In this document: positions 11,072 through 22,292 of the stretch, one piece after another | How the letters are laid out: each line of letters opens with the position of its first letter | Numbering within the stretch: position 1 is the first letter of the stretch | Source of the DNA: Neckera pumila | Lineage: Eukaryota; Streptophyta; Bryopsida; Hypnales; Neckeraceae | Direction: 5' to 3' | DNA: 64,000 nucleotides | NCBI GenBank assembly: GCA_963969595.1 | Contig: OZ018410.1 | Location: 29,392,913 to 29,456,912 of the forward strand | Notes under the pieces: generated by a model | Database searches by the model: none | The model's input: the letters and a program-made list of their open reading frames with translations, nothing else | Told to the model about the DNA's origin: nothing | Made by a program: the position numbers and the translations under genes

Positions 11072-14000
11072 TTTCCCATTCAAAGGTTTTCCGATCCTAC
11101 TAAGCAGCTGTTGCTGACCAACATCTAATTTATACTTCTGACCATTCCGGGGCCTTTCTAAAGTTAGGCGACTGCCAGAATCTTTATCGCTTTTCCTAGA
11201 GTCATCCTGGACGTTACCTTGGCCGCGCACACTACCATTTGTTGTGGCCCTCATTGACGGTAAACCAGAGCCATTAGAAGAAACAGCTTCAGACTTACCC
11301 AAGTGATTAGAGGGCCTCATTCTGGTGGTTTCATGCTGAATAAGATCTGAATATTCACTAAAACTATTACCCCTCTGGTGCCGTCCTATATTCAAACTAT
11401 CGCTACCATTGCACTGGCTATCACCAGATTTACCCCATACTTCTGATTCAGACCTCACTAACCTGTTAATACTACCGGACGTATCAAAGGACTCTGACCA
11501 CCGAATTTGAGATGCTTGAGGTCCTTCAAACATAGCATCAGAAAATGCTCTCGGAGATAAAGACCTCACTCTCTCAAAGATGCGGGTATGGGAGCCTTCC
11601 TCTTGCGCAGCCAGGAGAACTCTCGACAATGGTTGAGCTTTTGTGGTACTTCCTGGCGTATCGATCTCGGTTAGTGTGATACTAGAATAATAAGGCACGA
11701 GCTCCAGCGAATCTTCTCCCAGAGCGGCTGCTACAGCGGCGGCGGCCGCTGCCCCAGCGGCAGCCGCCGCCACTGGCCCGGCCCCCGCAACAGCTGATGC
11801 AGACGCAGCAGCAACAGCAGCAGCTTTCGTAGTATTTGTTCTGAAGCAAAATAGAATCACCTTTCAGTATCCAACAAGGAGGATGTAAGCATAATTATTA
11901 TCCAATATCTTGTAAGGCCAAAGGAAATGTATCTCTAAAGATGTCATTTGTTTCTCTGAAGAAGATACCTGCAGCACTCCACAAAGGCAGGTGCCACGGT
12001 GGGATTGCTGCCAAAATGCAGGTGTACAAAGCTCGCCATTGCATTCCCCAGCATAAAACCTTCTAGTTCCTCTCGTGCTTCATCATAATCAATTTTCATC
12101 GTCAACCTGATCCCAACGTCCAGAACGTCAAGAACAAAGTAGACAGAATTGTGGAGATTTGCGAGGACCACTCAACAGAATCAAAAGCGGCGCTTAACCC
12201 CTAAAGGTCCAAAAAATAATGGTTCTCAAATGCCCAATTCGATTGATTGTATTGTGAAAGATATAAATTCAATGGGGCCAACCATTCTAACCAGAATCGA
12301 TGAACGACATTGCATACCGGTATAAGGTCAATATATATAAGAAACTAGAACAAATGAAAGTCTCCCTGTGACCCACACAAAACTGCTGAACAAAACAAAG
12401 AGGCCCAATTTGGGCCTCTTGATGCTTAAGGAGTTAAAATCAAATTCAACGATTGCATCATCCTGGCGCGACGTGACACATGATAGAGACAAAGACTGCC
12501 AGAGAGAAAGACTCACCCTCTAGGGCAATCAGTGATGTGGTTTTCTTGAGGATAAAATATCTCACTGGAGTGGTATACTTGTCCTCGAATTTCACCGACG
12601 ATTGCTGGAAAGAGTACACAGTCATTCCGAGGTGTGACCTGCCAGCACCCATCATGTAATATGAATATGATAGCGGGATGTCTACCTCCGAAAGGATGCA
12701 TCCAGGTTAGAACTCGTTGAGTACCCCTGGTTTAGTAAGTAAAACTATCCCCAAGAGACTATTTATTCATGACGGCCTTAGTCTGAAAAAGGGGATGGAC
12801 GTCATATTCCTCGTATCAAACATGAGATAAGAACAATAGATCACGACAGAGCACCCACAGAAAAAACCATCAATAATTTACATCACCTTATGTTTAAGAA
12901 AGAATAAAGGAATCAATAATATGATGGACTTAATAAAGACCAAAACCTGGTAGTGTTCTCAACTACCTCATGACTCACAGAAGGTTAGCGTTCAGGTGCA
13001 GTATCTAATTAAAAACAACCTCCAAACTTGACAACATAATCCCCAGATAAATTGTGTCAAACTTTTGCAGCACAGCAATATAAACAAAGGGCAGAAGAAC
13101 ATCTCCACAATCTTGCATAGGAAGCATACATGATAGAACTTGACTCACCTTCACATAGCCTTCATGCTTGACAGGTTGAGTGCGCGTAGCAAATGGAAAT
13201 ACCCCACACATAGGAAACACCTCCTCATCTGAGCCCTGCTTGTCAGCACCAAACCAATAAGAAACTGACGAACTGAAACATGAACGAACTGTCCGAGAGA
13301 TCAAAACCAAAACAGCTACATAGGACAAATAGTTCTCCCAATTAATGGAAATGCCCACTACAGTACTTCCTTGCTGGGAAACAAGTTGCAAGCAGTTACT
13401 AGTCTGAAAAGAAAGATACCTCAATGCCTTGTGACAAATACATAAGGCCTCCACACTCGCCATAAACAATGCCCCCCGCAAGAGCAAAAGCTCGAACAGC
13501 ATACAGCAGTGGTTTGTTGGCTGATAATTGCTCCACATGAATTTCTGGATGACCTCCACCAAAGATGATTGCATCCAACCTGGGTGGAAGCGAATCCCGC
13601 AATGGAGAAAAATATACCAGTTCTGCTCCCGATTCTGCACATAATCAAATTCATAAGATGATAGAATCATAAGAACTGCAGTAAGATTTCTATGACATAA
13701 GAGCTTTATAGACTGTCAATTGATGTGATGGGATCACACACATTTGACACACATGTGGCCTCTTGCAACTAGCAGGAGAAATAACTCAGAATATTCAGTG
13801 AAGCTGTGATTCACATTGTGTCCATACCTTCCAGAAGATTTAGATTGGCCTGATAGTAAAAGCAGAAAACTTCATCCCGTGCAATTCCAATTCGAACATA
13901 CTTCCCTGCAGGTGGTGATGTCGGACTTTTACAAGAAGATGTGTCCTCGGTCAACTCAATGCTGTTCAAGGGCTCACACACTGCAGCTGCTTCTAAGACG

Positions 14001-15665
14001 GCGTCTAAATTGATGTGTTGCTCTACCAAATCAGCAAGTCGCTGAATGTAATTCGACGAACTGTCGTCGGCCTCTGTTGAAATTATGCCCAAGTGCCGTT
14101 GAGGGAGCTGAATATCAGCTGTCTTCGGAACACCTCCTAGGACTTGAATACCGGGTTCAGTTGTCAAGACTGCCTCTGTAAGCCACGCAGTATGAGCAGG
14201 ACTCCCGACCTGCCGAGACAATTGGTTTCGGTTAACCCCTAAAGCCTCACCTATCCGAACTTCATCCATATGAATATTTTGAAAATCTCACTTCATCCAT
14301 CCAATTGTTAATCCTTTAAAAAGCTCCCCAGGAAGAACGTGCTATATAGGAAGGAAGAGGAAAGAAGACAGAGGATGCTCTATAACATTGAGTGGCTATT
14401 TTGGAGTACCTGATACTGTACATAATATATTTTAGGAAATCTTATTAGTGTTAGTTTGAGCACCTATGTATTACAACAGCTCAGAATCACACTCAGCTTT
14501 GAACATGATGGTGAAAAAAAAAATCCATCAGCTTCTCAAATAGGCTCGGAGACGAGGATCATCATTACCTTATTAAACACAACACCTGCAAATTTAAGGG
14601 CAGGATCAAAAGTAGTGTATCCCCGAATGATGGCTGCCGCACTGCGTGCCAGAGTCCAGCAGTCAAGTACTAACAAAACAGGTGCAGACAGAAGCTTGGC
14701 CATTTCGGCAGTGCTTCCCACATCCGATCTGCCATCTTGACCATCATACAGGCCCATGACGCCCTCCACAATGGCAACATCCGTGTCAGCCACTCGTGCC
14801 CTAAAACATGCCAGATTCACATCCCTGCGAAAGACCACCCAAATAGACATCCTCAGGTTTCCTCTAAGGATCCAATATTCAGAATTCATTAATCGAGAAT
14901 AGTTATTGGAAACACAAGTTGCCACGTTGCAGAACAGAATACTCTTGGGTACCTCCGAAACTGGTTGTTAGATGAATCAATACACTAAAGGGACACAATG
15001 TAAACTTCATAGATTAAAACACTCAAGTCACTCAAGTTACCTGCTCAGCATCCAACCATCGAGGTTATACGACTTGCGACCTGTGGCAGCACTGTGGTGC
15101 ATTGGATCCAAAAAATCTGATTTTCCCCAAACCCAATGCAAGAAGAATTCTTAGCAATGGATCATCAATCAGAAGCCATAAGGTAGATGATAATAAAACA
15201 GTTTGGGACCCATCCTGTCTCTTACACTGACCCTATTACCAAAAGCAACTCATCCATTCATACACGCGGTTGCACTTATTAGCAAGTGATCTAAGCATGA
15301 CCTGGTTAAATGTCAATAGCCCCTGATTTCTAAATGGAAATGAGGCTGCATACTATCCCTTCAGTAGTGATCTATAACCTCCCACTTTGAATGATCGTCT
15401 GAGAAATTCATACACAGTGACACAAAATTCATCTCGACAGATTTGGCTCTTGTAACCCAAAGTGATCTCTCCAACCTCGTAGAAGCTACACGCACAAATT
15501 GATATTAGAAGGCCTTGCTGAGGATTCAAAAACCATAAACCCACCTGGTCCAATCTTAAACGGCTGGACCCGCAACCCTCGTCGGGTGTACGCAGCCATG
15601 AGTGCCACAGCAATGGAGGTCTTGCCAACCCCACTGCATGTCCCTGCCACCACAATGGTCCTCAT
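8300..15665 (-). CDS. CbiA/CobB-type a,c-diamide synthase fused to a BtuF-like domain (15 exons, 1051 aa)
   Basis: Seen: fifteen exons joined by GT-AG introns keep one open frame of 3156 nt. Exons: 15665-15545, 15116-15041, 14824-14569, 14209-13828, 13634-13420, 13235-13149, 12638-12517, 12106-11969, 11840-11011, 10804-10731, 10601-10545, 10258-10169, 10017-9907, 9714-9373, 8554-8300. Every junction restores a family motif. The start is the first ATG after an in-frame TGA and lies just before the Walker A loop, as in bacterial homologues; no transit peptide is visible, so an unseen upstream exon is possible. Family knowledge: CbiA/CobB amidates the a and c side chains of a corrin using glutamine and ATP; BtuF-type domains bind corrinoids or metal chelates. 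Inference: a soluble enzyme that amidates and holds a tetrapyrrole-like substrate. The true substrate is unknown. Exons are less AT-rich than the flanks. Exact splice positions are my reading, not transcript-proven. Confidence 0.88.
11072..11840 (-). other. Low-complexity linker between the two domains, residues 467-722
   Basis: Exon 9 opens with an alanine-rich run (about residues 472-507, mostly Ala with a few Val, Ser and Gly) and continues with about 200 residues rich in Ser, Arg, Gly, Asn and acidic side chains. No domain is recognisable. It looks disordered. The frame stays open across the whole stretch and both ends splice in phase, so this is a genuine coding linker and not a retained intron. 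Ala runs of this kind come from GCN codon repeats, seen here as the GC-rich stretch at 11730-11825. Confidence 0.8.
12194..12437. mobile_element. 244-bp TTAA-flanked element inside intron 7 of the CbiA-BtuF gene
   Basis: It begins TTAACCCCTAAAGGTCC and ends with the diverged inverted copy CTTAAGGAGTTAA. It lies wholly within intron 7 (12516-12107). It carries the palindrome GGCCCAATTTGGGCC near its right end. It looks like a short non-autonomous relative of the TTAA-flanked elements elsewhere in the window. Confidence 0.6.
14232..14248. mobile_element. Lone TTAA-CCCCTAAAG terminus near the acceptor of intron 3
   Basis: The terminal motif TTAACCCCTAAAGCC sits about 22 bases outside exon 4 in intron 3 (14568-14210). 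No matching opposite end is visible in the intron, so this is probably a decayed element end. Read on the minus strand the motif stays open in frame with exon 4, which makes the exon look longer than it is; the acceptor CAG just before 14209 is the better boundary. Confidence 0.45.
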
Positions 15666-17260
15666 GTTGCCTCCTTTTGCAATATATCTCCTTCACCGGC
15701 CGGTGTGATCACCAAACTACGTCCATTCGGGTCTCGTGACTGCAAATTGCCCAATGCATTTGCACCAATTGACACACTCAAATGCTGAGATTGGAAGTCC
15801 TATGTGCGAATCCCTGTGTCTTTCATAACCTAGCCTGTGACCAAAGCTTGGGTTCCAGCTCCAACAAAAAGACTTTTGCCAGATTGACTCCACGAAGCTT
15901 CTTCATGTGCACCGTTCATGCCGCCATGCATCGATGATCTTTACTGCCAAGCTAATGCTGGGGATCGAGGTTTCCAGAATACTCACAAAGGAGGAGCTCA
16001 ATATGCACTCCTCATCCCAAGTGGCGAAGGGTCAATCGTGCTCCTTCGAGTACCGGTAACCCTACAACCTAAATTAAATGAGTCAAGATGACGCCTTAAC
16101 TTAAGATTCCATCATCGTCCTCTTCCCTCGAGAACCAAAACCACGCGAAAACTAAGATACTAAGGACAACAATAACCACAAGCAAGAATTAGCACTAAAC
16201 AAAAAGAACAATCTGAAAATGTAAGCTCGCAATTAAAGGTTGCACAAGCCCACTCAAAGAAGAGTATACGAGGCCAGAGCTTCAATTCTAAAGCCCTACC
16301 TCACGTTACCTAATTGCCCTCCTCGTCCTAAACCACACCAGCCCGAGGATATTTATGAAAAAAATAAAATTAAAAAACTTTCACACCCTCTCCGAGAATG
16401 TCCCAGCCTCCATCTCCAATTTCCCACTAACTTCAGGCGCTTACAAAAATTCCTGCGCCGTTCCTACTTCTGTCATGAAACAATTCCCGCACGGCCCCTA
16501 TCACAGATACCGAACTCCTCAAACGGACGGTGGAAAAACCCCTCTCCACCCAAAACCCCAAACATTCAAAAGACAACAATAAAATCCCAACTTCCAACAC
16601 TCACGTACAGCAGTACAGAGTACAGAATGCCAGATTATGCCCAATTACGGATTACCCCTAGTCTGTCACGACTGGCGGAGGTCACAAGACGGAAGGACAC
16701 CGACAGCAGCGGTCACGGACGGAATCGATTCGTACGCACAAGGAGGAGCACAGGCACCTGTGCTGTACAGGCTCCCCTCTCATCAATCGCAACAGGACAA
16801 CCACCAGAAAATAAGAAAAAAAGAAAAGCCTATGCCATGATACCTTACCACAGCAACTGCTGCAACAACCCAAAAGAGAGACAATCCAGGGAAAAGTGTT
16901 GATATAACCTACCACCAACAAATTGAGCGGATGCTTCAATCTGTTTTCTCTCTCACACACTAATAAGCACTCCGTAACTTAACACTACTGCCCTGGCTTT
17001 AACTCATGCTGTAACCTCCTATTGTTGTATCAGTCTCTACTGCTTTTGAAAATCTAAAAGAGAAACACCTTCTCCCAAGAGTGAGGAGCAACAGCTTGAA
17101 GGGGATTTCGCCATTTCGGATTTCTGCATTGGATCGCGCCAACCGCCCCGCAGGCAAGCCAAGCCGTGGCAGGACCAGCGCGCCGGGAGCTACGACCAAG
17201 GCCAGCCAATGACCCCTATTCCCACTGGATCAAGTTAGGTGACCGCGCCAAACTGGTCGA
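15666..17260 (-). promoter_or_regulatory. GC-richer 5' flank of the CbiA-BtuF gene
   Basis: This stretch is visibly less AT-rich than the DNA on its far side (beyond 17260) and lies directly upstream of the start codon, so it probably holds the promoter, the 5' UTR and perhaps a leader intron. A plus-strand frame at 16240-16902 is open for 220 codons but has no recognisable domain and biased composition; I do not call it a gene. A short minus-strand frame at 16999-17199 could encode a leader peptide but cannot be joined convincingly to exon 1. No clear TATA box was assigned. Confidence 0.35.
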
Positions 17261-18778
17261 GTTCGAGTTGGACCCAATCAGATTTGAAAAAAAAAAATTG
17301 AAAAGAAAGAGAGAAGCTAAAGTTCAATTTTTAAAATTCAATGTTACCGGTATACAAATTTCATCATTTCATGTATGTCTAATGAGTTTTAACAAATATT
17401 CCATCACTTGTAGAATGATGGGTCTTGGGCATTAAAGAACAGTGTTAGATCTTGATGTCTAGGCCCACATTGGCACCAAGCTAGTGCCAAAATGAGCCTT
17501 GAGCATCATGTTTTGGCACGAGTTTTTGGTGCACCAAGATTACCTTTTTCATTATAGTGCAGATTTGAGGAGTTATGTAGCATGAATGTTTTGGGATGAC
17601 AGTAGTTGTTAAAGGTGTGCAAATTTTTGAAAAAGATGTGTTCATAGTTTTGTAATGATTTTCTATCTGTGAGGTGGGTACCTATCCATTGAAAAGAGAA
17701 CACCCTTGATCAATTAATTAGCCCCCGCCCTTCCCCCCTAAAAGCAGTAGCCATTGATTGTTTTTGAAAAATAGAAACAAAACACGATTCCCTATCATTG
17801 ATCTTGATACGAACAGCATAGACTTATATACGATATGTATACATATATACAATATATATATATTGATAGATTATATATATAGTGATATACAATATGTAAA
17901 TGGATATACAATACATAAATCAATATATAGTATATATACGGGTATAAAAAATCAATATGAAAACCATTTAACCCATATCAATTGTCAAACAAATTCATTT
18001 TGAAAAATACAAGGTTGAAGGGGGGGGGGGGGGGGGGGGATTGGGATATTCTAATTATTTTCAAATCAGCTTATTTTAAAAAACCCTCACACACAAAAGA
18101 AAATGAAATGGAGGGGTTTTGAAAATAAATTGATCCTGAAATTTTTGGATGGAGTGTATCACTATCCATCCAAAAGACAACCCCGATCCCAATAAGATGT
18201 GTTCAATACAAGGTAACAATATTTTAGACATTTGTGTTTCAAAGTTGCAATAATGTCTAGAGTAAAAATTGAAATTGACCTCATATATTCAAAATTATGT
18301 GAAATTGAGAACTACAAAGTGATATAACAAACTTGAACGGTCTCTTTTCAAGTTTTGTAATATGAACACATTAGAAAGTATTAAAATTTGAAACAATTAT
18401 TGTTGTGCCCCTTGAAAACACTTTCTTCTTCAAACTCTCCAATATGATACTTTACTTCTAGTGACACCCAAAGTCACAATCTCCTAACATTGCATATGTC
18501 ACATATCAACAATGTTAGTTTCCAATATAGTCACAAATTTCCCAATCTTCAAGATTCCCATCACTTAACTCTCACAAGACACCAGATATGTCATTTAATG
18601 GCATGGAGTGGAACTTCCATTGATGTTTCAATGCTTGATGGTGGCATTACTCACTATCGGCATTAATTGCCCTTGAACAATACCCAACTCTCTATTAGAC
18701 CCAATCAACCCTTCTTTAGAACTCACCTTACGACTCAATAATTGTGACTCAATACGAAGGCATAGTGTGAACAGTATA
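17261..18778. other. No gene; AT microsatellite and poly-G run
   Basis: A TATA/ATAC-rich low-complexity stretch covers 17820-17945, and a run of about 22 G is at 18018-18039. The open frame at 17758-18003 lies in this low-complexity DNA and is not a gene. Confidence 0.6.
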
Positions 18779-19000
18779 AAACCCCCATGTTTGTTAGGAC
18801 GTTTTCATTATTTTTTGGAACGCATTTTGGTGGATAGTAAATAAAATAATCCATGTTCTTATGTCAACAATGATGTTCTATAAAACATCAAGATGTTTTA
18901 TTGAACATCATTGTTGACATAAAAACATGGGCTGTTTTATTTACTATCCACAAAAATGGGTTCCAAAAAATAGTAAAAACATCCCAAAAAACACGGGGTT
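18779..19000. repeat. Foldback element, ~100-bp arms
   Basis: AACCCCCATGTTT at the left pairs with AAACACGGGGTT at the right, and the arms stay paired through GGATAGTAAATAAAATAATC and its complement to the centre around AACATCATTGTTGACATAA. The 222-base unit resembles a foldback MITE. Confidence 0.75.
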
Positions 19001-21634
19001 CTTAAAGTGGAAGTGGTTAACCATCCAACTAATGTTAAAGAGTGTCTAAAAGCACTCCATAGTGTCATGAAGGTGGCGGTGAGGTTCCATCACCAACCTC
19101 ACTCTATGGCTTTCCATGGTACCATTCGAGAGTGAGGAATGAGACCACCCCTCTTTATAGTATTATCTATGGAGTTTAGCCTTGGATTTAGCACACCACT
19201 CTTTCTATGGGTTACTGAGACATCCAATGACTAGAGAGCCTACGAGCTTTGAACCTAGTTGGAGGTGTGTACTTACAACTATTTGAAAGTGTTTATAATA
19301 TATGTACTAGTAAAATATATGTATACTCTCATATAGAAATAATCTATAACATAGGTGCCTATGATATAGACACCTATAACCCCCACTACAATCATGGAAA
19401 GTATCTATAATATAGACTCCTAGATTCATGGGCTCATAGATTTTATGGTCACGCGCTAGCATTCCCCCCGAGACATCCAAGACTCACTTCCTCCTTGAGA
19501 AGGCACCTAATTCCATGCCTTACTTTCAAATCAAGGTCTATAAGACTCATGATCTTTCCATTGGGATAACTTTTATCTCTACGATTCAAATCCATATCAT
19601 AAGTCTATTTTTGTAATTTCTTATTTTTTTAGAACATTATGGACTACTTACTTTCTCAAATGGAACATGTATTGAGCAAGTTATGGTCCTTTAATGATCT
19701 AAATCCCCTATGAGGTGTGGTTCTCTAGGAGTCTATCCCCTTTGTTTATCCATAACTTCTAGCTCATAGCTAAGCTCTTTGCAAACCTTAGCATTCTAAA
19801 ATCTTTATCTTTTTATCTTTTCAAAGATATGGCATGTCCTATTTAGACAAACATTCCTCTTGGAGCCCCCACTCCTAAACCTTGAGTTTGCGGCAAGGAC
19901 ATTGCCAACTATAAGGAGTCATATCTTTTTACTTTAATTTGTATTCTAATAATCTTTAGACCCATGGACGTATGCTTTTGCCAACTATTCATGCATGTGT
20001 GGCATGCCACCCGCTTAATCCTGACTAAAGAGTTATGTCCCCTTGTCTGATTAGGACTCTTCATTTCTACTCACCTAATTTCTTGCATGGCTTCAAAAGT
20101 TAATCCTATGACACCCTTCTTCACCCAAGTATGTATTACAAGCACACCTTATAGTGAAGGTTGTGACAATTATGACTTTTTTTAGCTTGAACTATATTTA
20201 GAACTACAACCTAAGGCCCTGATAACAACCTCATTCTATAAGACATAGAAATAAAAAAATCAAGCATGTCTTCAAAGATTCTTTCTAGTGCACAGTGAAT
20301 CAAAGCAAGACACGCATCCATATTGGAGACCTATGCTTATTTTGGATGTGACCACTTCCACAATTTTTTATAGATTCTCTATGGGATTTAAATATGAAAA
20401 ATTTAGTGTCTAATATATCTTTTGTACAAATGCAATGATCCAATTAATACAATGGTTGCCAATTGGTTACACATTAGAAGAAAATGGTGTTTGCTACAAC
20501 TAGCTAAAGAATGACTACTTGTCTTATACGACTACTCTACTATTGCAAGCATAGTTGTAAGCACCAAGTCTAATGTGTACATTGCTGGAGTTGCAAGATA
20601 ATCATAGAGATGAATAGAGGATTAGAAGTCAATAAATAGGTTTGTAAAAACGAATTACATTCATATTTTTTCACCCCCTACACATAGTTAAAGCTAATTG
20701 TGCGGACTTTCAAACTTGGGGTGGATTTCATCATGTCAATCATTATTTGAAAAAGAATGACTGCAATTGCATAATGACTACAATTCTACTTTAAAACAAC
20801 TAGCCCAATAGCATTTTTAACATCTTTATGTAATATATTGGTGTGGTCACAAAAAAGTTGTACAATTGTTATTGAGTAGTCATAATGAACATCGTAGTGT
20901 GGCAACTACATGTTTGATTTGAAGATTGACAACTAGGATTTTAGGGTTCTATTTTGAAGTCAAAAAATCCCTAAGTTGCCTCTTTGTTGCAACCCCTCCT
21001 TTTGTTGTTGCCTTATACTCTGACTCAATCTTGCCCATTGCTATCATTTCTATTGTTTCTTATTTTCCTAACGTGTATTTGTTATTCTCCTTTTTAGCAT
21101 GATGTGATCTCCTTACCATAGTTGCTTCTTGTTATTACAATATTTTATTTATTGTCTTCCATTGTTATAACTTGCATTCCGCTTCCTCTTCTATTACACC
21201 ATCCTTGTATAAATTTTTTTCTAGTGCAACCTTGGCACTACTTACAATAAAATTTGAAGCTAGAAAATGGAAATTCCTTCTAAAATCAATTGTAGATTGA
21301 ATATTTATGATTTTGAAAAAATCTTTTTTTCCTATAAATTCAAAATATTGAATTCTAATTATAGTGATTTTTGAAAAAATTTATTTGATTTTTTAATTCA
21401 AGTCATTTTTGAAGGGTCATTTTTTGAATTGAAAAAGTTACTTTTTGAGGCTAGACCTCCCGATACCTTTTGAATTATATAGAATATTTGCAAAGCAAAA
21501 TCTACATAATCTGAACCGTACAAATGTTAAAGAACTAATAGAATAATCTTAAAACAAAATTGATGGATGAAAAAACACATTTCGGTGAGTTTAGGATATC
21601 TTTCCGTTCATTCATTGTTCAAAATCTGCACTCA
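19001..21634. other. No gene recognised; repeat related to 63000-63190 at 19285-19440
   Basis: AT-rich, with no open frame of note. The stretch 19285-19440 has many CTATAA/ATATAG words and ends in TTCATGGGCTCATAG, closely like 63000-63190, which ends CTCATGGGCTCACAC; it is a dispersed low-complexity repeat family. Confidence 0.4.
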
Positions 21635-21652
21635 TGGTCCTTTAGGGGTTAA
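21635..21652. mobile_element. Lone right terminus of a TTAA element sharing its TTAA with the next element
   Basis: TGGTCCTTTAGGGGTTAA is the right end of the 930-bp class. Its TTAA (21649-21652) is also the left TTAA of the following element. No left end is visible upstream. Confidence 0.55.
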
Positions 21653-22292
21653 TCCCTAAATGCCCAAGGCACCCAAATCTGGTCTTTGCAAAACTTTGAA
21701 GTTAAATAAAACATAACCAAGTTGCTATTTTTAGTAGTTTATATTTTTAGAAAGTTCTTCTTGAAGTCTAATTTTAGCATCAAAAATCCGATCTTGGAAA
21801 TAAATGATAGTGATTTTTCTATTCAAATTTTTGTACAAGGGTACCCATTGCAATCTTGACTTCCCGTAGTGTTGAGAGCTCTTGAAAATGAGTCTCAAAA
21901 ACACTAGATCTTGGAGAAAAAATCACATTCAAAATTCATTTAAAAAAATTGTAGAGTAGATTTTACGAAGCCATAAATTGATCGGGGTTATACAAGTTAG
22001 GCCCTTTAACTTCATATTTTTTTGGTCACCAACTTTTAGATTTGAGTTGTGTAAAGAAGATTGAAAGATTTTTGCAGTTTTAGCACCCTCATGGTCAAAC
22101 ATTAAAATCTTTCACTCCATAAGTGATATTGTTGTGTTTTCTTTTCCTATGAGATCTCTAACAGGTCTAGTTTGAATTTGTACAGTTACAATTCAAAAAA
22201 AATTAATACAACTTATCAAAATGTTGTCATTTTGTTCAATTTAGAGCAAATTCCAAGAAGCCCGAAACAGGCCTTGGGCATTTAGGGGTTAA
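21649..22292. mobile_element. 644-bp TTAA-flanked element with 22-bp terminal inverted repeats
   Basis: The ends are TTAATCCCTAAATGCCCAAG and CTTGGGCATTTAGGGGTTAA, matching as inverted repeats over 22 bases with one mismatch. The flank outside the right TTAA is AGAACC; the left flank is another element end. The interior is non-coding. This is a second family with the same TTAA/CCCTAAA terminal design. Confidence 0.8.

Larger units (their letters stand above)
11969..15665 (-). other. CbiA/CobB domain, residues 1-465 (exons 1-8)
   Basis: The N-terminal ATPase half has Walker [11 protein letters not shown] (residues 8-17), the signature [10 protein letters not shown] (39-48), NLDGWML, and the [10 protein letters not shown] segment in exon 3. 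The glutaminase half runs from exon 4 on: [10 protein letters not shown], then [12 protein letters not shown] (298-309), then the nucleophile loop GECGGLMYL with Cys339, and ends with [16 protein letters not shown] (440-455), which supplies the His448/His450 region of the class I amidotransferase fold. All the core motifs I know for this family are present without a stop, and about 465 residues is the usual length of a free-standing CbiA/CobB. The paralogue CfbB (Ni-sirohydrochlorin a,c-diamide synthase of methanogens) shares this architecture, so the substrate cannot be read from motifs alone. Confidence 0.93.

Noticed and set aside
13005..13670. Minus-strand open frame of 221 codons
   Set aside because: It runs through introns 4, 5 and 6 of the CbiA-BtuF gene, and its exon portions are partly in the wrong frame; the spliced reading restores family motifs.
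8300..15665. Bacterial contamination as the source of the CbiA-BtuF gene
   Set aside because: Fourteen spliceosomal-type introns, TTAA-element sequences inside introns, and continuity with plant repeat DNA argue for a nuclear gene.
16240..16902. Plus-strand open frame of 220 codons upstream of the CbiA-BtuF gene
   Set aside because: Lys/Arg/Pro/Ser-rich, no recognisable domain, and it overlaps the probable 5' flank of the minus-strand gene. Chance opening in locally GC-richer DNA is more likely.
18018..18039. Poly-G run as a regulatory G-quadruplex
   Set aside because: An isolated homopolymer in low-complexity DNA with no gene nearby; its length may also be a sequencing artefact.
21640..21660. 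CCCTAAA/TTTAGGG as interstitial telomere repeats
   Set aside because: The motif occurs singly at element ends, usually with four Cs and never in tandem, so it is part of the transposon terminus.
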